Assembly (NCBI GenBank): GCA_950097015.1
Contig: CATNEN010000003.1
Span: forward strand, 1,550,001-1,614,000
Direction of reading: 5' to 3'
Length of the DNA stretch: 64,000 bases
Source: Macrostomum hystrix
Lineage: Eukaryota; Platyhelminthes; Macrostomidae
Below are positions 55,701 to 64,000 of this stretch, in pieces. How positions within the stretch are numbered: the first letter of the stretch is position 1; every line of letters begins with the position of its first letter. Position numbers and translations under genes: made by a program. A model generated the notes under the pieces. It worked only from the letters and a program-made list of their open reading frames with translations, searched no databases and was not told where the DNA came from.

Positions 55701-58700
55701 TTTCTCTACCCAACCCACTTCAGTTACACTCGACCCAATCTACTCCAGCTACACTCTACCTAACCCACTCCAGACTCCAGCTGCACTCTACCCAACCCAC
55801 TCCAGACTCCAGCTGCACTCTACCCAACCCACTCCAGCTACACTCGACCCAATCTACTCCAGCTACACTCTACCCAACCCACTTCAGTTACACTCGACCC
55901 AATCCACTCCAGCTACACTCTACCCAATCCACTCCAGCCACACTCTACCCAATCCACTCCAGCAACACTCCACCAAATCCACTCCAGCCACACTCTACCC
56001 AATCCATTCCAGCAACACTCCACCAAATCCACTCCAGCCACACTACACCCCATCTTCTTATCAGATTGAACGCATTCGGTGGAACTCCAGCTCCGAAGTA
56101 CTTCTAGTAGAGCTGGTTGATCGATCAAATCCCAAAGCTTTGAAAACTGGTAAGCGCTGGAAAATAATACTTCAATGAAAGTTGTTTAAAGTTCGAAATC
56201 AAAATTTCTAAAGTACATTATTTCTTTTTAATGCTTTGTAGTACAGCTGTGGAGTTCCTGCAACTATCACTGGTATTTGCGCTGGTCCAGTGATTATCCA
56301 ACTGCCAGTATCGTTGACTGGAGCACCACTGGCAGCGGTGGTCACTGGTGCAGCCTCAGAATCCTGAATCAGGCTGAAGGCACTCTGACGACGCTGAGAT
56401 TTCACTGGGAAGTTAGTCGATGTAGGCAGCAATCGGCTGATTGCAACACCTGCATTCCAGTTATCGATGGAAGTAAGTTTTCTGATCATTCATTAATAGC
56501 TATTCATCTTTTTAATCTATATTCTTATCTAGAAGTTTCTATATTCTTTTAATCAATAATCAATCGATAACCTTCTGATCGATAATCAATCGATAATCTT
56601 CTGATCGATAATCAACCGATATTCTTATGATTGATCATAAATAGACATTCTTCTGATCGATAATCAATCGATAATCTTCTGATCGATAATCAATAGATAT
56701 TCTTCTGATCGATAATCAATCGATAATCTTCTGATCGATAATAAATAGATATTCTTCTGATCGATAATCAATCGATATTCTTCTGATCGATAATCAATCG
56801 ATAATCTTCTGATCGATAATCAATAGATCTTCTTCTGATCGATAATCAATCGATAATCTTCTGATCGATAATCAATAGATAATCTTCTGATCGATAATCA
56901 ATAGATATTCTTCTATTATATAACCAATAGATAATCTTCTGATCGATAATCAATCGATATCAATAATTTAGTGATAGTTATCGGAGGTAAGGCGGTAGAT
57001 TGATAGTAAGCGGGGATATATTGATATTTGCGGGTTATAAATTGATAATAATAATAATAATTGCAGGACGGCTGCGGGCAATGGCACATCATTTGGTGAC
57101 ACTAGACCCGCAGCCAGCGTGGAGGCAATTCTGCCCATTTTATTGACTCCTGAGCACACACGCACACAGATACTGTACGCAGGCACACGCTCACACACGT
57201 GTGTACATCTGCCCTGACTTTCGTCAGGCTGTGTGCACTCTAACTGTGCCTTGGAGGTTGGCCCTCAAGGGCGTAATTTGCACAACAAGCCCCCAAGCCT
57301 TCTCTCCGCGGCTGCGCCTCTAATGAATGTGGCTTTGCCGTGGAATCGAACAATTAAGGACCGTGGTGCGAGAGACAAACGCGTTAACTGCTCTGCCACC
57401 GACCCTCCATCAATAAATATTATTCTGATTAAGCATTGATAAATGCTTTACTGATTGATAATGTTTTGATTGATTTATAATTCATAAATTCCTCACATCA
57501 GGCCGGCTTCAGGTGACGCCACTCAGACTAGCTCTGGTTCCTCCTCCAATGTCCGCCTTCCACGTCGACTTCGTCGGTCCCAACAGTCAGGTTCTATGGT
57601 CCAGACCCCTGCCAGACAAGCCCAACTGGTTGGCTGTCGCTCTATCCAACGGTCGCTTATTTATTTTGTGTCCGATTGTCGAGTCCAGTGCTTTGATTGA
57701 CAGTTTACCTCCGAGCAACGGCCAGTCGGAACTCTCGCCGACAGTATGCAGCAATCAGTGCAGCTCCGGCTTCGGCTTCGTCAACACCGTGCCGGATTAT
57801 TGCTGTGTGGATGTCGGGTCTGTTTCCCTGTCCGTTAATCGTTCTGTAACGTGATTTTCTCCCTGTTACATTATTTCTGTCTGTATTGTACTGCCTGTGT
57901 ATCCGTCTTAAGTAATACAGTATGTCTGTATGTCTGTATTTGGTGTCTGCCTATCTGTCTGTATTTGGTGTCTGCCTATCTGTCTGTATTTGGTGTCTGC
58001 CTATCTGTCTGTATTTGGTGTCTGCCTATCTGTCTGTATTTGGTGTCTGCCTATCTGTCTGTATTTGGTGTCTGCCTATCTGTCTGTATTTGGTGTCTGC
58101 CTATCTGTCTGTATTTGGTGTCTGCCTATCTGTCTGTATTTGGTGTCTGCCTATCTGTCTGTATTTGGTGTCTGCCTATCTGTCTGTATTTGGTGTCTGC
58201 CTATCTGTCTGTATTTGGTGTCTGCCTATCTGTCTGTATTTGGTGTCTCTCTGTCTGTATTTGGTGTCTGCCTATCTGTCTGTATTTGGTGTCTGCCTAT
58301 CTGTCTGTATTTGGTGTCTGTCTGTCTGTATTTGGTGTCTCTCTGTCTGTATTTGGTGTCTGCCTATCTGTCTGTATTTGGTGTCTGCCTATCTGTCTGT
58401 ATTTGGTGTCTGCCTATCTGTCTGTATTTGGTGTCTGCCTATCTGTCTGTATTTGGTGTCTGTCTGTCTGTATTTGGTGTCTCTCTGTCTGTATTTGGTG
58501 TCTGTCGGTCTGTATTTGGTGTCTGTCTGTCTGTATTTGGTGTCTGTCTGTCTGTCTGTATTTGGTGTCTGCCTATCTGTCTGTATTTGGTGTCTGTCTG
58601 TCTGTATTTGGTGTCTGTCTGTCTGTATTTGGTGTCTGTCTGTCTGTATTTGGTGTCTGTCTGTCTGTATTTGGTGTCTGTCTGTCTGTATTTGGTGTCT

Positions 58701-61435
58701 GTCTGTCTGTATTTGGTGTCTGTCAACCTGTCTCTAATTCCTTAGCATTCCAACCTGTGCCACCCAAAGGCTGACCCTATCGAACGTGTCCACATCCCAC
58801 CTGGAGCCTCTATCTGGCATTCGGTTGCTGCAGTTTGACTCAATCGCGCGCCAAATCCGTATTTGGAATCTAGCAAATCAACAGACTACTAAATACGAAG
58901 GAAACCTTGTTCAGTAAGCATTATCGTTTGTCCTTATGTTTCTACTATCTCTTTTATCCCATCCGTTTTTTTCATTTGGGAGCTTTTTACCGGAAGGTCG
59001 CGAGTTCGAATCAAAGCTCAAATGAAACCGTTTGTATACCAGCCCGTATTATTATATTATCTCACTTACAGCCTTCGATACTACTTCTTTAGTTTGTAAG
59101 TAGTCCGATACGCAAAATATTCAATAGTCTGAAAAACTCAATTAAAAACAATTCCTGATAGTTCCTAACACAAATTTGCACTTCAGAATTAATCTGGAAA
59201 ATGCCTTAGCAGCATTCGAAGCTGTTGTCAGTGTGAATGCCAATGGACCAGCTAATCAGGCCTACTTGCAAACTGATTTGCGGAAAATTATTACTGTTAA
59301 TTTTGGTGAGTTTACTTAATCTGTCGATTTGCGTGCGTGTCATGTCTGTATATTTTTAAGATTCTCTGGATTTTTTCAATCAATAGGTAATTATTTTGAA
59401 AATGCTTTAATGTTTCTTGAATTTATTGATTAATTCTTTCATGACTGTACTTTTAATTTTAACTACAGACTTCTTTCTTCTTGATTAATTTGCTCTCCTA
59501 ATTATTCGCCTGGAGACTATATTGTTTAATCAACTAAGCTTTAGTCAATAGTTGGTTCCCCATTTTAACTTGAATTGTGTGAGTTGTAGCATAACCTGGT
59601 AGCTAGTTACTCTTTAGTGCTAAATTGGAATTTACGAAATTTCTTAGAGAGTTCCATTAGTGCAAATCTCATTTTGTACTTTAAACAATTCTTGATTCAA
59701 CTAGTTAGTACAGACAGACATCATCGTGTTGAAATTGCGAATTCGTATTTAAAATTATGAAACTAAACTAAATTGAATCATCTAATTAATATCAAAATCC
59801 TCATATTCGAGTATAGATTTTTTTAATACAATAAAATCCCGAATAACCATACTGAAATTAAGAATACCAAAATTAAAATAAAAAATCCTGAGATTAAAAT
59901 CCCGAATTCTCAATTCCAAATCCCGAGTCCTAAAAATTCAAATCCTGAATCCTAAAATTCAAATCCCGAATTCCCAAATTCAAATCCCGAATCCTAAAAT
60001 TCAAATCCCGAGTCGTAAAAATTCAAATCCCGAATCCTAAAAATTCAAATCGCGAATTCTCAGATTCAAATCCGTAATCTTAAATTAAAAATCCCGAGTT
60101 CTAAATTCCAAATCCCGAGTCCTAAAAATTCAAATCCTGAATCCTAAAATTCAAATCCCGAATCCTAAAATTCAAATCCGTAATCTTAAATAAAAAATCC
60201 CGAGTCCTAAATTCCAAATCCCGAGTCCTAAAAATTCAAATCCTGAATCCTAAAAATCAAATCCCGAATCCTAAAATTCAAATCCCGATTCCTAAAATTC
60301 AAATCCCGATTCCTAAAATTCAAATCCGTAATCTTAAATTTAAAATCCCGATTCCTAAAATTAAAATCCCGGATCGTAAAATTCAAATCCCGGTTTCTAA
60401 AATTTAAATCCCGAATCCTAAAATTCAAATCCCGATTCCTAAAATTCAAATCCGTAATCTTAAATTTAAAATCCCGATTCCTAAAATTAAAATCCCGGAT
60501 CGTAAAATTCAAATCCCGAATCCTAAAATTCAAATCCCGAATCCTAAAATTCAAATCCCGATTCCTAAAATTCAAATCCCGAATCCTAAAATTCAAATCC
60601 CGAATCCTAAAATTCAAATCCCGATTCCTAAAATTAAAATCCCGAATCCTTAGGTTCAAATCCGGAATTCTGAATTCTCAAGGTTGAACTCAGAATCCTC
60701 ATAATAAAATCTCGAATCTCGAAATTCAAATTACAACTCCCTTAGTAGTAGAATATCCTCAAATTGAAGTCCTAAGTATAAAAATTCTTGAATGGTTTAT
60801 CACTGGAAAATTTTGTCCACATCTAAATCGAATCCTCATCTTTAACCGGAGCCCAGTTCATTTCTCAACTCGATTCCAGCCTCCGGCACTATCAACTCGT
60901 CCGAAGTGGCAGACCTACTGGAGCCCTGCCCTCTGACTGACCTAACCGCATTTGGCGATGGCCAGTCTAGCCAAGTTCTGCTTTGTCTGTCCGACACTTT
61001 GAATCTCTACTGCCTGGCTCTGAAAGAATATTCGCCAGCTAGTGTGATAGCTCGAGTCAATGGTGTGACTTCGTACTGCCTGCACGACAGCTTCCTACTT
61101 GTAACCGGAGTGTCGCATGTTCTAGTGTCAGTAGATCGTAGGTCGTCATCATCAGCGACTTCAATTAGCGACGCCTTTCATTCCCTAGCCGACGATTTAA
61201 GTCGTGACCAGCGGCAACAGCAGCAGCAGCGGCAGCAACTGGCGACGCGTCACAATGCGGCTAACGATCCGCGCGGTTGCTATAGCGACCGGGTGCGTCG
61301 AATCGAACGCGGAGCCAAATTAGTCGCTTGCTGCTCCAACGATAGCCTGACAGTACTGCAGATGCCAAGAGGAAATCTGGAGGGCATACATCCCAGATCC
61401 CTTGTCCTGCTGAGAGTATCTGCTCTGCTAGATCG
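52746..61435 (+). CDS. ELP1: Elongator complex subunit 1 (ELP1/IKAP), 5' part; continues beyond the window
   Basis: Ten exons found: 52746-53111, 53462-53624, 53700-53785, 54314-54700, 56065-56149, 56242-56472, 57502-57817, 58746-58913, 59187-59305 and 60880-61435. All are phase-consistent, giving about 825 residues. Diagnostic ELP1 segments: LGWGKKETQFHGS, WRPSGSLIAA, NGLCHGEFSV, VIDG, and near the end RIERGAKLVACC and LQMPRGNLEGIHPRSLVL. This is the WD40/beta-propeller half; the TPR half and dimerisation region lie outside. ELP1 is the scaffold of Elongator, which modifies wobble uridines of tRNA. The exon 4 acceptor (CGCAAG/ACC) is weaker than usual; it was chosen because an in-frame TGA lies just upstream. 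An acceptor ends at 52690, 55 nt before the ATG. The last donor is CG/GTCAGT at 61435. Confidence 0.94.
53140..53336 (-). mobile_element. SINE-A copy in ELP1 intron 1
   Basis: GTTCAGTCCACGGACTGAGT, CAGCTGGGTGAACTGAAGC, then the head complement GGAATTGAACCCCCGAAC and AACCACTAGGCTACAATCCC. Confidence 0.87.
53337..53390 (-). mobile_element. SINE-B fragment in ELP1 intron 1
   Basis: TGTGCCTTGGTGATAAAGGC followed by CTACAAGCCCCAAGCC matches the reverse SINE-B body, abutting SINE-A. Confidence 0.65.
53840..54245. repeat. Degenerate pyrimidine-rich tandem repeat, ELP1 intron 3
   Basis: Diverged units of about 30-36 bp with the words TTCTTCCCATC, CCTAGTTTAAT and CCTCATTTTTT. Confidence 0.75.
54745..56050. 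repeat. Minisatellite in ELP1 intron 4, 25-bp unit
   Basis: About 50 copies containing CACTCTACCCAACCCACTCC plus AGCTA, with insert variants (AGACTCC, TTTTCTC). It fills the intron to within about 20 bp of exon 5. The long open frame running from exon 4 into it is fortuitous. Confidence 0.96.
56555..56962. repeat. Minisatellite in ELP1 intron 6, 26-bp unit
   Basis: About 15 copies containing TTCTGATCGATAATCAATCG, rich in ATCGAT palindromes. Confidence 0.94.
57045..57410 (-). mobile_element. SINE-B, full length, in ELP1 intron 6
   Basis: (ATA)n-ATTGCAGGACGGCTGCGG tail complement, GGCACATCATTTGGTGACAC, GCCTTGGAGGTTGGCCCTCA, CCTTCTCTCCGCGGCTGCGC, and head complement GTGGTGCGAGAGACAAACGC, GCTCTGCCACCGACCC. 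Confidence 0.9.
57925..58735. repeat. Minisatellite in ELP1 intron 7, 25/21-bp units
   Basis: About 33 copies around CTGTCTGTATTTGGTGTCTG. The first part uses 25-bp units with CCTAT; the second part has shorter 21-bp units. Frames over it (YLSVFGVCLSVCIWCLP cycles) are artefacts. Confidence 0.96.
59870..60662. repeat. Tandem repeat in ELP1 intron 9, about 21-bp unit
   Basis: About 38 diverged copies containing AATCCTAAAATTCAAATCCC, with a longer block (CCGTAATCTTAAATTTAAAA) repeated near 60324 and 60445. Confidence 0.93.
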
Positions 61436-61479
61436 GTCAGTTATTAGCTTTTGTTGTTCTTTGGCTGTCATGTCTGTCT

Positions 61480-62166
61480 ATTCCGCTCCTCTCATGTCTG
61501 TAACTTCCGCCCCCTCTACTCTCTATAACCTCCGCTCTTCCGCCCCTCTTCTGTCTAGTCCTTCCGCTCTTCCGCCCCTCTACTGTCTAGTCCTTCCGCT
61601 CTTCCGCCCCCTCAACTGTCTAGTCGTTCCGCTCTTCCGCGCCTCTACTCTCTATAACCTCCGCTTTTCCGCCCCTCTACTCTCTATAACCTCCGCTTTT
61701 CCGCCCCTCTACTCTCTATAACCTCCGCTCTTCCGCCCCTCTACTGTCTAGTCCTTCCGCTCTTCCGCGCCTCTACTCTCTATAACCTCCGCTCTTCCGC
61801 CCCTCTACTCTCTAGTCCTTCCGCTCTTCCGCGCCTCTACTCTCTATAACCTCCGCTCTTCCGCGCCTCTACTGTCTAGTCGTTCCGCTCTTCCGCGCCT
61901 CTACTGTCTAGTCCTTCCGCTCTTCCGCCCCCTCAACTGTCTAGTCCTTCCGCTCTTCCGCGCCTCTACTGTCTAGTCCTTCCGCTCTTCCGCCCCCTCA
62001 ACTGTCTAGTCCTTCCGCTCTTCCGCGCCTCTACTGTCTAGTCGTTCCGCTCTTCCGCGCCTCTACTCTCTATAACCTCCGCTCTTCCGCCCCTCTACTG
62101 TCTAGTCCTTCCGCTCTTCCGCCCCTCTACTCTCTATAACCTCCGCTCTTCCGCCCTTCTACTGTC
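61480..62166. repeat. Tandem repeat in ELP1 intron 10, mixed units
   Basis: Alternating blocks of CCGCTCTTCCGCCCCTCTAC with TCTCTATAACCT or TGTCTAGTCCTT, about 31-bp spacing. The reading frame of exon 10 runs on into it without being coding. Confidence 0.93.
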
Positions 62167-62990
62167 AGTGAATTCTGCCCTTGTTAAAATCTAACATTAG
62201 TCGCAACTTTTAACTAATTAATTAGCGTTGGTTCCTTACGTTACTTTGTACATTTGTCAATTATGTTTATTATGTTATTATATTTCCGTTAATTACCTAA
62301 TTTACTCAAACTAAGTGCTTCACTCTAAATCGAATGGGTGTATTTTTGTTTTAAATAGTCAACGTCAATAAAAGCTTAGTGCTAATTAGTAGAAGCTAAA
62401 CTACAAAAGCAGATATAAGGTCAAGCAGAAAATTGAACTCAACTTGCTTTTTATTGTTTTCTGTCTTCTGAAAACTGTTGTGCATCGCAGTCGATAATCA
62501 AATATTTAAACATTTATTTTTATGTTTTGCCCCTCCTGCATGCACAATTAACGGTACTCTTCTACTTTTGCTACTATTGGGAAAGGAAATTTGATTAACA
62601 GCACCAGAAGTCAGATGGGCTAGATTAGTTGGCTTCTGTTTGTCCCTGCTTTTTTCAGATTGACTGCCATCTGTCTCACTACTGAACAATGTCCCAATGT
62701 CAATGTATTATTTTTTGCAATAGGATTTTTTCTGCAGCTATGTGGGAGGACTGTCACTGTTCTCTATTATTCCTTTAGAAAACTAATTAAGTAGATTGTC
62801 AGAGCAAACTTCCATTTTAACAAATTCTTAAACAGCCTCCTTGTTTCTGGGGAAATTTTCGAGATTAACTTTTCTGTTGCAATGTTCAAATACATTTTTG
62901 AAGCATCTGCAATGTTCTATAATTAGATTATCCTAGCTCGTATTTGCTATTAATTCAGTGCTGCAGCACTGACATGTCTAGTACAGTCTT
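62167..62990. other. ELP1 intron 10, non-repetitive part
   Basis: No ELP1-like exon or other gene was recognised. Confidence 0.4.
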
Positions 62991-62991
62991 C

Positions 62992-64000
62992 TATAATCCA
63001 TTCTATAAAGTTACAACATATTCTAAACTGTTCTAATATCTTCTAGACTGTTCTAATCTAGGCTGTGCTGTTCTAATCTAGTCTGGGCTGTTCTAATCTA
63101 GTCTGGACTGTTCTAATCTAGTCTGGACTGTTCTAATCTAGTCTGGACTGTTCTAATCTAGTCTGGGCTGTTCTAATCTAGTCTGGACTGTTCTAATCTA
63201 GTCTGGACTGTTCTAATCTAGTCTAGACTGTTCTAATCTAGTCTGGACTGTTCTAATCTAGTCTAGACTGTTCTAATCTAGTCTGGACTGTTCTAATCTA
63301 GTCTAGACTGTTCTAATCTAGTCTGGACTGTTCTAATCTAGTCTGGACTGTTCTAATCTAGTCTGGGCTGTTCTAATCTAGTCTGGACTGTTCTAATCTA
63401 GTCTGGACTGTTCTAATCTAGTCTGGGCTGTTCTAATCTAGTCTGGGCTGTTCTAATCTAGTCTGGACTGTTCTAATCTAGTCTGGACTGTTCTAATCTA
63501 GTCTGGGCTGTTCTAATCTAGTCTGGACTGTTCTAATCTAGTCTGGGCTGTTCTAATCTAGTCTGGACTGTTCTAATCTAGTCTAGACTGTTCTAATCTA
63601 GTCTGGGCTGTTCTAATCTAGTCTGGGCTGTTCTAATCTAGTCTGGACTGTTCTAATCTAGTCTGGACTGTTCTAATCTAGTCTGGACTGTTCTAATCTA
63701 GTCTAGACTGTTCTAATCTAGTCTGGACTGTTCTAATCTAGTCTGGGCTGTTCTAATCTAGTCTGGGCTGTTCTAATCTAGTCTGGACTGTTCTAATCTA
63801 GTCTAGACTGTTCTAATCTAGTCTGGACTGTTCTAATCTAGTCTGGACTGTTCTAATCTAGTCTGGGCTGTTCTAATCTAGTCTGGGCTGTTCTAATCTA
63901 GTCTGGACTGTTCTAATCTAGTCTGGGCTGTTCTAATCTCGTCTAGACTGTTCTAATCTAGTCTGGACTGTTCTAATCTAGTCTAGACTGTTCTAATCTC
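62992..64000. repeat. Minisatellite, 20-bp unit, running off the window end
   Basis: At least 48 copies of GTTCTAATCTAGTCTGGACT with GGGCT/AGACT variants, presumably still in ELP1 intron 10. Confidence 0.97.

Noticed and set aside
54449-56107. 552-codon frame continuing ELP1 exon 4 through SSYTLPNPLQLH repeats
   Set aside because: Only the first 84 or so codons (to 54700) are ELP1. The remainder is the intronic 25-bp array, and ELP1 resumes at 56065 after a good acceptor in the correct phase.
57851-58774. Several 270-307-codon Cys/Leu/Val-rich frames resembling membrane proteins
   Set aside because: They are readings of the 25/21-bp array in ELP1 intron 7; the hydrophobicity is a codon artefact.

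Overview
This is a eukaryotic, animal nuclear segment. It carries multi-exon genes with GT-AG introns, tRNA-derived SINEs with ATT tails, relics of animal DNA transposons, and animal-specific gene families (synaptotagmin, SSUH2, SOAT, NUDCD3, ELP1). About 28 unrelated tandem-repeat arrays lie in and between the genes. There are no prokaryotic features, CRISPR arrays or genuine stand-alone RNA genes. The phylum cannot be fixed from sequence alone. Nearly every gene has a 3' splice acceptor shortly upstream of its ATG, and BCS1 appears to lack its own ATG. Both fit an animal with spliced-leader trans-splicing, such as a flatworm, but this is an inference.

Layout: a protein disulfide isomerase whose two active sites both read CxHS (0.2-2.4 kb, +); a repeat-rich interval with inverted-repeat elements and SINEs (2.8-7.3 kb); a synaptotagmin-7-like gene (7.8-10.1 kb, +); an SSUH2-like gene (11.4-12.8 kb, -); a possible tiny gene (14.6 kb, +); an unnamed single-pass receptor with four Ig-like domains and a tyrosine-motif tail, assembled here from 13 exons (15.0-20.4 kb, -); a gene-poor stretch with a hAT-type MITE, a Merlin transposase relic and a full-length SINE (20.4-26.6 kb); XPB/ERCC3 helicase (26.7-32.4 kb, +); BCS1 AAA chaperone (34.4-37.1 kb, +); an ACBD6-like acyl-CoA-binding/ankyrin protein (38.3-40.4 kb, +); sterol O-acyltransferase (41.1-42.7 kb, +); NUDCD3 (45.8-48.1 kb, +); a four-TM TMEM272-like protein (49.4-50.1 kb, +); and the 5' part of ELP1 (52.7 kb to beyond the window end, +).

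The genes are mostly unrelated housekeeping or signalling genes and do not form one pathway. They share architecture: compact exons, and long introns whose excess length is almost always a private minisatellite (a different 14-36 bp unit in each intron) or SINE insertions. The most unusual items are the trans-splicing signature with the AUG-less BCS1, the Ig-like receptor built from phase 1-1 two-exon cassettes, the doubly altered PDI, and inverted-repeat elements whose core has expanded into a minisatellite.
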